Positions 1 through 8,578 of a stretch of DNA of 64,000 bases are shown in pieces (the first letter of the stretch is position 1; the number at the start of each line of letters is the position of its first letter). Source of the DNA: Bacteroidota bacterium. GTDB lineage: Bacteria > Bacteroidota > Bacteroidia > Bacteroidales > DTGW01. The stretch lies in contig JAKPGM010000078.1 in the NCBI GenBank assembly GCA_029550865.1, positions 1 through 64,000 of the forward strand, written 5' to 3'. Below the pieces are notes generated by a model that did no database searches, was not told where the DNA came from, and saw nothing but the letters and a program-made list of their open reading frames with translations. Made by a program: the position numbers and the translations under genes.

Positions 1-132
1 TTCGGATGAAACCTTCATGATTGTGCTCAAGCACAAACACACAATGAATAAAATGGGGAATATTATCCCTATAACGAAATAGAAAAATGGATTAAATAAT
101 TAATATTCAACATATTAAATAATTTTATTCGG
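1..132. other. left-edge non-coding or partial gene tail
   Basis: The first 132 bases hold no complete gene. Two plus-strand frames are briefly open from the left edge: one ends in a TAG at 88-90, and another short open stretch ends in a TAA at 97-99 with a protein-like tail (EYYPYNEIEKWIK). Either could be the 3' end of an upstream gene, but they lie in different frames, so neither can be called. The stretch from 100 to 132 is AT-rich and probably carries the upstream region of the gene at 133. No convincing TAnnTTTG promoter was seen. Confidence 0.3.
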
Positions 133-792
133 ATGAAAACAAGATTGTTCTTTTCGCTTATCATTACCATGATTTCTAGTATTACCTATGCACAATTTGA
201 ATTTGGATATCTTTTTGGTGCTGGTATTACCGATATATATGAAAAGACAACCGATAATATAATTGATAATACGTACTCGCCTGCTATAGGTTTTACTGGG
301 GGTGTTTTTTGCCAGCAGGGTATCATTAGCCAAAATTTGTATGTTAAAGCCGATTTGCGTGTCTCCCAAAAGGGAGCGATGCGCACTTTTCTGTTTGCAC
401 AAGGTCAGTTCAGTTCAAAATATCGTGAAGATGTGTATTATGCAGAACTGCCAATATTGCTTCAGTTTAAGTTTTTTCCCTATCTAAAAATACAAGCAGG
501 TATAAGTAATTCTTTCCGTTTAAACTTGAAGAAAAATAAATATGGTTATTTCGATGATAGTGCTATAAATTATGATAGTCGTTATGATCTGGGATATGTC
601 ATAGGGCTCATAGCTGAATATAAGCAGTATTTTCTTGAATTTAATTATAATAGTAGCCTGATAAAAATTGCTAACTATTGGAGGCTACAAGGTAATATTA
701 GCAGTGATGACATAACCTATTACAATCGGACCATGTTTTTTACATTTGGATATAAGTTATTTAGTAATGCGAATGATTTATCAAATAAATAA
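133..792 (+). CDS. outer-membrane beta-barrel protein (PorT/OMP_b-brl type)
   Basis: A 219-residue protein that starts with a clear signal peptide (MKTRLFFSLIITMISSITYAQ, cleavage after the Ala-Gln region). The mature part is a run of alternating hydrophobic/polar strands ending in an aromatic segment (TMFFTFGYKLF), as in small Bacteroidota outer-membrane barrels of the PorT/OMP_b-brl_2 type. It probably sits in the outer membrane; no enzyme motif is visible. It ends 3 nt before the TonB-dependent receptor gene, so the two are probably co-transcribed with the DUF4249 lipoprotein. The family call rests on signal peptide, length and strand pattern only; the ligand is unknown. Confidence 0.65.
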   Translation: MKTRLFFSLIITMISSITYAQFEFGYLFGAGITDIYEKTTDNIIDNTYSPAIGFTGGVFCQQGIISQNLYVKADLRVSQKGAMRTFLFAQGQFSSKYREDVYYAELPILLQFKFFPYLKIQAGISNSFRLNLKKNKYGYFDDSAINYDSRYDLGYVIGLIAEYKQYFLEFNYNSSLIKIANYWRLQGNISSDDITYYNRTMFFTFGYKLFSNANDLSNK

Positions 793-795
793 TCA

Positions 796-3165
796 ATGTC
801 TTTATATAGATATTTGTTTTTTATTTGTATTAATTTATTATATTTTGAGGTTGCTGCACAGCGGTGTAAAGTAAAAGGTTACATCTATGATGAGGTAACG
901 CAGGAACCGATTGCTGGCGCTCTTTGCATTGATTCCATTCATATGATTTATACCACTTCCGATGAAAATGGTCATTTTTTTATGCAGGTGCCCCGAGGCA
1001 AGGTAGCTATTACTGTTACATATCTTAATTATTTTAGAAATAATTATGAATTTTCTTGTTCTTCCGATACTTTCCTTTCCGTGCCTATAAATCCTATGAA
1101 AATTGATGAAATTACAATAGTCGCTAACGAACAGCCTATTTATTTGCAGGCTTTGTCAGGTAAAACGGTTATTTCTGTTAAGAGAATAGATAATTTACCA
1201 TCATTTGTTGGGCAGACTGATTTATTTAAAGCTATGACTTTTTTACCGGGGATTAACACTGGAAAAGAGGGAAAAAGTGAATTATATGTTAGAGGGGGTG
1301 GGCGTGATCAGAATTTGCTTTTAATGGACGAAGCTGTAATTTATAGCCCTTACCATGCAGTTGGTTTTATTACGGGAGTTAATACTGATGTGGTAAAAAC
1401 AATCGATTTTTACAAGGGTGGATTTCCAGCTCGATATGGCGATAGGGGATCTTCTATCATTGATGTGCAACTAAAAGACGGTGATAAATATCGTTGGCAT
1501 GGTAAATTCTCTCTTGGAATTATCGCATCTAACCTGCTTTTAGAAGGGCCAATCATAAAGGATAAAACATCATTATTACTAGGAGCGCGAAGTAGCTATT
1601 TTCATTTAATTACTTCATCCATGATGCGAGATTTTAAAGCAAAAGAAAAATTGCCACTTTCCTTTGAGAAGAGTCTTGACGCTAGTGCTTACAATTATTC
1701 ATTTTATGATGTGAATGCAAAAATTTCGCATAAATTCAATCGTGATAACACGCTTGAGGCTAGCCTATACAGAGGAAATGACTATCTATTTGATGGTATG
1801 ATTATTGCCAATGCAAATATTGAAGCCTGGAAAAATATATCTGGTTTTGATGTGATAAATCAGTCAGCATCAATAGTTTCAAGTAACTACCTTGGTCGAG
1901 GCATGTTGCTCAAGACATCTTTATCCTACAGTAGCTATGAAGGATTTTTCTATTATAATAGACTATTTCTTAATAATATTGAGCATTATAAGGTTGACCA
2001 ATCTGCCTTGAATACTATAGAAGATGTTACCACAAAATCTCAACTGTTTATTAATTTAGGCAACAGACACAATATACGTACAGGCGTACAAATCAGTAGG
2101 TATGAATATCAACCGGGTAAAACACATATTGTAAATCAGAACTATAATACAGGCCTTAGTTACGATAGCATTTACCAGTTTCAAGGCGATTCTAGGTTAT
2201 TGCAATTAAGCTGTTTTGCCGAGGATGAAATCCGTTTATCTGAAAAAAGTATGATTAATGCAGGGGTAAGAATGTCGATTGTTAAGGTTAAGAAAAAATC
2301 CTATTTTAGGTCAGAACCACGTATTTCCTACCGGCGTCTTATTAACGAGAGTATGTCTATTAAATTGGCATATGGTTTAGCTTACCAATATTTACAAGGA
2401 TTGTATAGTTATTATCAAATGCTTGAAAAAGAAATTTGGGTAGGAACAACTTCCAAAATACCTCCTGCGTATGTTCATCAGGTGACTGCTGGAATTTGGG
2501 GTATGTTTTCTTCGTGTAAGCTTGAGTATGGTATGGAAGGATTTTATAAGAAGATGTATAACCTTATTGATTATCAATCTGTTAATCCTCAGAACAGTAA
2601 ACTCTCATCCACATTTTTTAATAATTGGGAAGAGATGATTGCCAAAAATGGTAAGGGCGAGGCTTATGGAGTGGAACTTTTCATGCAGAAAAAAACAGAA
2701 CGGTTTTCTGGAGCATTGGCATATACACTTTCATGGAATTATCGACAATTTGATGAGTTGAATGGAGGAAAAGCTTTTCCTTTTGTATTCGATACCCGTC
2801 ATCAAGCAAATCTTACAATTCAGTACGATATTTCTAAAATGTATTCAGGTAGTATTATTTTTAGTATTAATTCTGGTGCCCGAGTTACTCTTCCTGAGGC
2901 ATTTGTGGAGAGTGGTATTTTTAGTCAGTCATATACAGTTTATGGTGAATTAAACAATTATTCATTGCCGTTATATCATCGGCTTGATTTGATGACGCAA
3001 AAAAAATGGAGAACCAAAAAAGGTAATTTGCATTTTTTTAGAGTAAATGTATACAACGTTTATGCTCGGAAGAATCCTTCTTATATTTTTATTCAAAATA
3101 ATAAGATATATAAGCGTTCTTTTTTTTCAATAATTCCTACAGTTTCCTATGGAATGGAATTTTAA
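796..3165 (+). CDS. TonB-dependent receptor with carboxypeptidase-like N-terminal domain
   Basis: A 789-residue outer-membrane receptor. A signal peptide covers roughly residues 1-21 (ending VAAQ). A carboxypeptidase-regulatory-like (CarboxypepD_reg) beta-sandwich covers about 24-105 (VKGYIYDEVTQEPIAGA). The TonB plug domain covers about 120-225, with the typical segments LPGINTGKEGKSELYVRGGG and GGFPARYGDRGSSIIDV. The rest is a 22-strand-type barrel ending in an aromatic residue (YGMEF). It would import a ligand with energy from TonB-ExbBD. There is no SusD partner; instead the next gene is a DUF4249 lipoprotein overlapping by 17 nt. This pairing recurs in Bacteroidota, where the substrate is generally unknown. 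Confidence 0.9.
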   Translation: MSLYRYLFFICINLLYFEVAAQRCKVKGYIYDEVTQEPIAGALCIDSIHMIYTTSDENGHFFMQVPRGKVAITVTYLNYFRNNYEFSCSSDTFLSVPINPMKIDEITIVANEQPIYLQALSGKTVISVKRIDNLPSFVGQTDLFKAMTFLPGINTGKEGKSELYVRGGGRDQNLLLMDEAVIYSPYHAVGFITGVNTDVVKTIDFYKGGFPARYGDRGSSIIDVQLKDGDKYRWHGKFSLGIIASNLLLEGPIIKDKTSLLLGARSSYFHLITSSMMRDFKAKEKLPLSFEKSLDASAYNYSFYDVNAKISHKFNRDNTLEASLYRGNDYLFDGMIIANANIEAWKNISGFDVINQSASIVSSNYLGRGMLLKTSLSYSSYEGFFYYNRLFLNNIEHYKVDQSALNTIEDVTTKSQLFINLGNRHNIRTGVQISRYEYQPGKTHIVNQNYNTGLSYDSIYQFQGDSRLLQLSCFAEDEIRLSEKSMINAGVRMSIVKVKKKSYFRSEPRISYRRLINESMSIKLAYGLAYQYLQGLYSYYQMLEKEIWVGTTSKIPPAYVHQVTAGIWGMFSSCKLEYGMEGFYKKMYNLIDYQSVNPQNSKLSSTFFNNWEEMIAKNGKGEAYGVELFMQKKTERFSGALAYTLSWNYRQFDELNGGKAFPFVFDTRHQANLTIQYDISKMYSGSIIFSINSGARVTLPEAFVESGIFSQSYTVYGELNNYSLPLYHRLDLMTQKKWRTKKGNLHFFRVNVYNVYARKNPSYIFIQNNKIYKRSFFSIIPTVSYGMEF

Positions 3166-4021
3166 AACTATTATTATCACAGTACTAATTGTGGAAATCT
3201 GTATTTCAGCCTGTGAGATCGATACCGAAATATCCTATGAATTACGGAACGATTTTTCACCTCGATTATTTGTTGAGGGATATGTTTCAAATATTGATGG
3301 TGTAAAAGTTTTTGTCAAGCAATCGCTTCCCCCTATACGAACCGACAGTATTATTCCTCAGCCTGAAGGGGTCAAGATTAAATTTTTTCAAAATAATAAT
3401 TTTCTCTTTATGCTTAATAAGTCAGATGAAGATGGAATTTATGTGTCCCCTGAAAATTTTAAAGCTATTCAGGGCGTTGCCTATCATATTGAGGTAGAGG
3501 CCAGAAATTTGCCGATGGTAAAGTCAAGCGCAGTTTTTTTGCCGGATTTGCCTATGGTAGATACCGTATTTTTGACAGGCATCGTTTATCCATCATATCT
3601 GGAGGCACAATTTTGTGACAATAAAACTCAAACAAATTACTACTCTCTTTGGTATTATGTTTACGCCAGTGATAAAAAGGAAGAAGAATACTTGAATACA
3701 TCCAGCAATTTTTATCCACAACTGGGAACAATATTTGATGATGGTACTATAAATGGAGTCTGTACAACCATTCAAAAGCAGGTTAATATCCGGTATTTAA
3801 CAAAAGATAACAAAATTACTTATGCTGATTCCATCAGAATAGTTTTTTATAGCATTTCAGAGGATTTTTACAAATATTTAAAAAGTATTAGTTATTGGGA
3901 TTTTTCGCATAACGATATGTGGCAAAAATATCCAGCTACAGTGTATAGTAATATTGACGGAGGATATGGTTTATTTAGTACTTTTTCAGGAAAACAATTT
4001 CATATACCTATTTCAAAGTGA
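3149..4021 (+). CDS. DUF4249 family lipoprotein
   Basis: A 290-residue lipoprotein. Residues 1-21 form a lipoprotein signal with lipobox ISAC, Cys21 being the predicted lipidated residue. The mature region (FSPRLFVEGYVSN near the N terminus, then an Ig-like beta domain) matches the pattern of DUF4249 proteins that are encoded next to TonB-dependent receptors. The start overlaps the receptor gene by 17 nt (3149-3165), suggesting translational coupling. It probably acts as a surface or periplasmic partner of the receptor, analogous in position to SusD though unrelated in sequence. The specific ligand cannot be read from the sequence. Confidence 0.75.
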   Translation: MEWNFKTIIITVLIVEICISACEIDTEISYELRNDFSPRLFVEGYVSNIDGVKVFVKQSLPPIRTDSIIPQPEGVKIKFFQNNNFLFMLNKSDEDGIYVSPENFKAIQGVAYHIEVEARNLPMVKSSAVFLPDLPMVDTVFLTGIVYPSYLEAQFCDNKTQTNYYSLWYYVYASDKKEEEYLNTSSNFYPQLGTIFDDGTINGVCTTIQKQVNIRYLTKDNKITYADSIRIVFYSISEDFYKYLKSISYWDFSHNDMWQKYPATVYSNIDGGYGLFSTFSGKQFHIPISK

Positions 4022-4033
4022 AGGGTATTTGTT

Positions 4034-4996
4034 TCAATTATTTTCTTGTTGTTCCTTCTGATACCGATAGGCTGCCTTCTTTAACCTATCCATGATAGCC
4101 ATTCCGATACCTACTTCTGCTACCGGTTCGGCTACAATAAATTCCACATCCGATTCCTCGAGCTGGTGAATGGCGGCAAATAGATTTGCAGCATATTCAA
4201 GTAAATCACCATTTTGTGAAACTCGTATCACTTTTTTATATCCTTCGGTGTGTTTGCCGGTATATGAAATAAGTCCTGCTTTTTCTTTTTCAAGCTTAAG
4301 TTTATCGGAAAGAATAAAAATGGGTTTATCGGGCGAATAGTGCGAAAGCATCATGCCCGATGCGATAATGGTTTTGCTATCTCTTGTTTCGGGTGCATAG
4401 GGAACTACTTTTTCAATTTCTTCCCGGGTGATAACACCATTGCGCAGGATATCGAACCCTTTATCATTAAGCTTAATGATGGTCGATTCGATGCCCACCT
4501 GTGTTTTTCCGCCATCGAGGATAAAATCGACGCCAGGCAGATGTTTTCTGACATGTTGGGCTGTGGTAGGGCTGACCTTTCCAAACCGGTTGGCACTGGG
4601 CGCTGCAATGGGAACCTGGGCTTGCTTTATGAGCGCCAGGGCTATCGGATGATGGGGAATGCGAATGCCTACTGTGGGTAGTCCCGATGTTACAATATCG
4701 GGAATACGTGTACTTTTAGGAAGTACTATCGTTAACGGACCTGGCCAGAACTTTTCTGCCAATTTTAGTATCCTTTCGTCGTTCGAGCTAATCAGGGAAT
4801 ATATTTCGTCAACACTGGCAATGTGGACGATAAGTGGATCAAAACTGGGTCGTTGCTTTAGTTCAAAGATGCGAGCTACGGCAATGGAATCCAGGGCATT
4901 GGCGCCGAGTCCGTAAACCGTTTCTGTAGGAAAAGCCACCAACCTGCCCCCCCGGATGTATTCGGCAGCTTTTTGTATATCTTCTTCCCGAATCAT
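4034..4996 (-). CDS. L-threonylcarbamoyladenylate synthase (Sua5/TsaC long form)
   Basis: A 320-residue YrdC/Sua5 family enzyme that makes threonylcarbamoyl-AMP from Thr, bicarbonate and ATP, the first step of the universal t6A37 tRNA modification. The YrdC domain fills about residues 10-195 with the signature GGRLVAFPTETVYGLGANAL and a conserved PxxPSANRFGKVSPTTA segment (IAAPSANRFGKVSPTTAQHV). The C-terminal ~110 residues are the extra Sua5 domain (SGMMLSHYSPDKP onward), making this the long Sua5 type rather than short TsaC. It is convergent with the DUF4249 gene (12 nt between stops) and transcribed away from moxR. Confidence 0.92.
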   Translation of the reverse strand: MIREEDIQKAAEYIRGGRLVAFPTETVYGLGANALDSIAVARIFELKQRPSFDPLIVHIASVDEIYSLISSNDERILKLAEKFWPGPLTIVLPKSTRIPDIVTSGLPTVGIRIPHHPIALALIKQAQVPIAAPSANRFGKVSPTTAQHVRKHLPGVDFILDGGKTQVGIESTIIKLNDKGFDILRNGVITREEIEKVVPYAPETRDSKTIIASGMMLSHYSPDKPIFILSDKLKLEKEKAGLISYTGKHTEGYKKVIRVSQNGDLLEYAANLFAAIHQLEESDVEFIVAEPVAEVGIGMAIMDRLKKAAYRYQKEQQENN

Positions 4997-5189
4997 AGTC
5001 CTTTCATCAACCTGGCAAAGGTAGGGATTATTTTTAAAATCAAACGCTATAGCATAGTTAACTGGTTTTTACCACGAAGAAGTGAAGGTGTAGTATTGTT
5101 ATTTCTGTATTTGCATCAACATTGTGCAAGTTTTACAAATTCTCATTAATTGTATTAAGAAATTTTAACAACTGGTAAGAAATTTTTGC

Positions 5190-5220
5190 TTTGGCTAACG
5201 TTCGAAAATATGGAACTTTG
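5190..5220 (+). promoter_or_regulatory. predicted Bacteroidota-type promoter of the moxR-bat operon
   Basis: TTTG at 5190-5193, a 19-nt spacer, then GAACTTTG at 5213-5220, which matches 7 of 8 positions of the Bacteroidota -7 consensus TAnnTTTG with the expected spacing to the -33 TTTG. Transcription would start near 5227, leaving a leader of about 17 nt before the moxR ATG at 5244. Found by eye, not tested. Confidence 0.55.
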
Positions 5221-5243
5221 TATGCAAAGAAATGGAGTAACTT

Positions 5244-6239
5244 ATGCAAACAAGTATCAACATCAAAGAGCTAAACGAGCGAATTCAGCAGGAAAGTGCT
5301 TTTGTCGACATTTTATCGATGGAAATTAATAAGGTGATCGTAGGGCAAAAGCATTTGATAGAGAGCCTGCTCATAGGGTTGTTATCCGATGGTCATATTC
5401 TGCTCGAAGGGGTTCCCGGATTGGCTAAAACGTTAGCTATCAATACGCTGGCCAATGCTATAGACGCAAAATTCAGTCGTATTCAGTTTACCCCCGATCT
5501 TCTACCCGCCGACCTGATAGGTACATTGATTTATAGCCAGAAGAGTGAAGAGTTTATTGTACGCAAGGGGCCTATTTTTGCCAATTTCGTTTTGGCCGAC
5601 GAAATTAACCGTTCACCGGCGAAGGTTCAAAGTGCATTGCTTGAAGCAATGCAGGAACGGCAGGTAACCATTGGCTCGGAAACCCATAAGCTTCCACAGC
5701 CATTTTTGGTGCTGGCTACCCAAAACCCCATTGAACAGGAAGGAACCTATCCTCTGCCCGAGGCACAGATGGACCGCTTTATGTTAAAAGTGGTGATTAC
5801 TTACCCTCGAAAGGAGGAAGAACGTCTTATAATCCGGCAGAATCTGGCGCATACTTTTCCTAAAGCCTCACCAGTACTTAAACCTGAGGATATTGTAAAG
5901 GCAAAGTCGGTAGTCAAGGATGTGTACATGGACGAAAAGATTGAACGTTATATACTCGATATAGTTTTTGCTACCCGTTATCCTGCTGAGTACAGGCTCG
6001 AAAAATTTGTGCCCATGATTGCCTACGGTGGTTCGCCCCGTGCCAGTATCAATTTAGCCGCTGCTGCTAAGGCTTACGCTTTTATCAAACGTCGAGGGTA
6101 TGTAATACCCGAAGATGTTCGCGCGGTATGTCACGATGTTTTTCGTCATCGCATTGGGTTGACCTACGAAGCCGAGGCCGAAAATATTACTACTGAAGAT
6201 ATTATTACGGAGATACTGAATACGGTTGAGGTACCCTAA
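5244..6239 (+). CDS. MoxR-family AAA+ ATPase, first gene of the bat operon
   Basis: A 331-residue AAA+ ATPase of the MoxR family. Walker A is GVPGLAKT at residues 56-63, Walker B is VLADE at 116-120, followed by INRSPAKVQSALLEAMQE and the sensor-1 region LATQNPIEQEG. MoxR proteins act as chaperone-like ATPases on partners with von Willebrand A (VWA) domains, and three VWA-type proteins follow in the same operon. The start is placed at the ATG just downstream of the predicted promoter at 5190-5220. In Bacteroides fragilis the homologous operon is linked to aerotolerance; that function is known of the family and only inferred here. Confidence 0.92.
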   Translation: MQTSINIKELNERIQQESAFVDILSMEINKVIVGQKHLIESLLIGLLSDGHILLEGVPGLAKTLAINTLANAIDAKFSRIQFTPDLLPADLIGTLIYSQKSEEFIVRKGPIFANFVLADEINRSPAKVQSALLEAMQERQVTIGSETHKLPQPFLVLATQNPIEQEGTYPLPEAQMDRFMLKVVITYPRKEEERLIIRQNLAHTFPKASPVLKPEDIVKAKSVVKDVYMDEKIERYILDIVFATRYPAEYRLEKFVPMIAYGGSPRASINLAAAAKAYAFIKRRGYVIPEDVRAVCHDVFRHRIGLTYEAEAENITTEDIITEILNTVEVP

Positions 6240-6300
6240 AAAATTCGTTCTTTTGCGAAAATTCATTATCTTTCGGGCTATATATCAAATCCCGAAAAAA

Positions 6301-6705
6301 ATGAAAACAGTCGTTCTTAGTTTGCTGTTTACAGCCTCGCTTCAGGCACAGCCAATAAATTTTATTGGCATGAGCAAGCAGGAAATTATTAAAACCATGC
6401 AGAAGAACAACCCAGGCTTTGATCTGGATGAGGGTGCCAAAAATACTACGTTTAACTACATAAAGTTTGTCGATAAATATAATGAAGAGACTTATCTGTT
6501 TTTTCTCGATAACAATAATGTGTGTACGCACACAAAGTTGATGAGCGATTATTCGAACCTTAAACAGCGCATCGACGAATTGAACAAATACTACAAAAAG
6601 GCAGGGGAAAACAAATGGGTATTTGTTGACAAGAATAAGGTTTTCTTTGTTGAACTTAAGAAGGAGGAATGGTTTTTTACCATTGTGGTGAAACAAAAAA
6701 CATAG
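6301..6705 (+). CDS. small secreted protein of unknown function inside the bat operon
   Basis: A 134-residue protein that I do not recognise. The frame is open further upstream and overlaps the end of moxR, but the ATG at 6301 gives a good signal peptide (MKTVVLSLLFTASLQAQ, cleavage after Gln-Ala-Gln), so this start is preferred. The mature protein is about 117 residues, lysine-rich, with alternating strand and helix segments (MSKQEIIKTMQKNNPGF, then SNLKQRIDELNKYYKKAGENK). It lies 61 nt after moxR and 3 nt before the DUF58 gene, so it is probably co-transcribed with the bat genes. Being periplasmic, it could be a partner or substrate of the Bat membrane complex; this is inference from position alone. 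Confidence 0.6.
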   Translation: MKTVVLSLLFTASLQAQPINFIGMSKQEIIKTMQKNNPGFDLDEGAKNTTFNYIKFVDKYNEETYLFFLDNNNVCTHTKLMSDYSNLKQRIDELNKYYKKAGENKWVFVDKNKVFFVELKKEEWFFTIVVKQKT

Positions 6706-6708
6706 ACT

Positions 6709-7593
6709 GTGGCAGAAGTTAATGACATACTGAAAAAAGTACGAAGAATAGAAATTCGCTCACGAAAGCTTACCAAAAATATTTTTGCCGGTGAATACCA
6801 TAGTGCCTTTAAGGGTAAGGGGATGGCTTTTGCCGAAGTTCGTGAATATCAGTACGGTGACGATATTCGAAATATTGACTGGAATGTCACGGCACGATTT
6901 AACCATCCATTTGTAAAGGTCTTTGAGGAGGAAAGGGAACTTACGGTGATGTTACTGGTGGATGTCAGTGGTTCGAGATTTTTTGGAACCCAGCTCCAGT
7001 TAAAAAAAGACCTTATTGCAGAGATTGCTGCCGTGCTTGCATTTTCTGCCATTCAGAATAACGACAAGATTGGAGCCATGTTTTTTACCGATCGGGTGGA
7101 GAAGGTGATTTTACCCCAGAAGGGTCGTCAACATACCTTACATATCATTCGTGAGCTTCTGGCTTATGAGCCGGATCATCGAACTACTAATCTTGCTGAG
7201 GCGTTACGATATCTCACCAATTCAATCAAAAAGCGTTGTACCGCATTTGTGATTTCAGATTTTATCGATTATTCCGATACCAACGAACTCCAGTTTGTGG
7301 AAGCCCTCAAAATAGCTAATCGCAAGCATGATATAGCTGCTTTACAGGTGATCGATGTCCGCGAAACTGCACTGCCCAATGTGGGTTTGCTAAAAATAAA
7401 AGACGCAGAAACAGGCCACGAAGAATGGATCGATACCTCTGTCCCAGCTGTTCGTGAACATTATCGAAAATGGTGGCTTAAGCATCAGGAAAACTTGAAC
7501 AATGCTTTCTCAAAAGCAGGCGTTGATTCTGCAATGTTTTATACCGGTCAGGATTACGTTCGACCACTGATACAATTGTTTGAAAAACGATAA
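6709..7593 (+). CDS. DUF58 / VWA-like protein of the bat operon
   Basis: A 294-residue cytoplasmic protein of the DUF58 family that accompanies MoxR ATPases. The N-terminal signature FAEVREYQYGDDIRNIDWN (about residues 41-59) is diagnostic. A VWA-like fold follows with a MIDAS-type motif DVSGS at residues 85-89. It starts with GTG at 6709, only 3 nt after the preceding stop codon. It probably binds MoxR directly and couples it to the membrane-bound Bat proteins downstream. No transmembrane segment is visible. Confidence 0.88.
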   Translation: MAEVNDILKKVRRIEIRSRKLTKNIFAGEYHSAFKGKGMAFAEVREYQYGDDIRNIDWNVTARFNHPFVKVFEEERELTVMLLVDVSGSRFFGTQLQLKKDLIAEIAAVLAFSAIQNNDKIGAMFFTDRVEKVILPQKGRQHTLHIIRELLAYEPDHRTTNLAEALRYLTNSIKKRCTAFVISDFIDYSDTNELQFVEALKIANRKHDIAALQVIDVRETALPNVGLLKIKDAETGHEEWIDTSVPAVREHYRKWWLKHQENLNNAFSKAGVDSAMFYTGQDYVRPLIQLFEKR

Positions 7594-7603
7594 ATTTTCC
7601 ATT

Positions 7604-8578
7604 ATGCTGCGATATCTTTTTACTTTGTTATATGCTCTTATGCTGCTACCCATTCAAATACTGGTAGCAGGGCCATCTATTCGGGTTGATGCGCGTTTCG
7701 ACTCTGCCCAAATATTGATTGGCGACCAGATTTACCTTACGGTTACCGTGGAACAACCTCGCGAGGTAAAGGTTACATTACCCAATTTTCGCGATTCGCT
7801 GGCTGGAAAAATAGAGATTTTGAGATTATTCCCTGTCGATACCACTGTACTGGCTGACGGTCGTTTGCGTATTCAACAACGTTATCTGGTAACCTCTTTC
7901 GATAGTGGCGTGTATCAGGTGGGTCCCATTGTGTTTCCATATCTTTATGAGGGGACTACTGACTCTATTATTTCAGATCCCGTAATACTTACCGTCAATA
8001 CCATCCCAGTAAAGGACTTAACTAAAATTGCCGATATCAAAACGATTATTAAACTCCCGCTGACTTTTAAGGAATTGATTCCCTTTATGGGTATTAGCCT
8101 GCTTATTCTTATAATCATTGCTGCCGCAGTATATGCCTACTTACGATGGAAGCAGAAAAAACCTTTATTTCCATTTTTGGAAAAGCCGGTTGAACCAGCC
8201 CATGTGGTAGCTTTTAGGGAACTGGAAAAACTAAAAGCTGCAAAGCTCTGGCAACAGGGTCATTTCAAGGAATATTATTCCCGATTAACCGATATCGTTC
8301 GAACATATATAGAGGATCGTTTTAAGGTACCTGCCATGGAAAGCACAACCCCCGAAATATATCAGACCCTTAGCGGAATATCGGATATTCCCAAAACCAA
8401 TGTGGACGAACTTTATCAGATGCTTCAGTTGGCCGACCTTGTGAAATTTGCCAAAGCTGAACCTCTTCCCGATGAAAACGATAATGCATGGCATACCGCT
8501 TACCAATTTGTATCGAAAACCATGCTTACCCTATCAGATAATATTGAGTCTACTCAACATGAAGAGAAAGAGCTATGA
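7604..8578 (+). CDS. membrane-anchored Bat-operon protein, BatD-like N-terminal region
   Basis: A 324-residue protein starting at the ATG at 7604; the longer open frame begins with TTG inside the DUF58 gene and would spoil the signal peptide. Residues 1-24 form the signal peptide (MLRYLFTLLYALMLLPIQI). A periplasmic beta domain (about 30-150) resembles the N terminus of BatD-type proteins. One transmembrane helix follows near residues 160-182 (FMGISLLILIIIAAAVYAYL), then a cytoplasmic domain of about 130 residues with the helical pattern also seen at the C terminus of BatD. The gene ends in a 4-nt ATGA overlap with batA, indicating translational coupling. Confidence 0.7.
   Translation: MLRYLFTLLYALMLLPIQILVAGPSIRVDARFDSAQILIGDQIYLTVTVEQPREVKVTLPNFRDSLAGKIEILRLFPVDTTVLADGRLRIQQRYLVTSFDSGVYQVGPIVFPYLYEGTTDSIISDPVILTVNTIPVKDLTKIADIKTIIKLPLTFKELIPFMGISLLILIIIAAAVYAYLRWKQKKPLFPFLEKPVEPAHVVAFRELEKLKAAKLWQQGHFKEYYSRLTDIVRTYIEDRFKVPAMESTTPEIYQTLSGISDIPKTNVDELYQMLQLADLVKFAKAEPLPDENDNAWHTAYQFVSKTMLTLSDNIESTQHEEKEL

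Noticed and set aside
52-99. Short gene-like tail (EYYPYNEIEKWIK) at the left edge, in a frame different from the longer open stretch ending at 90
   Set aside because: Too short, has an in-frame stop just upstream at 49-51, and a frameshift would have to be assumed to join it to the other frame.
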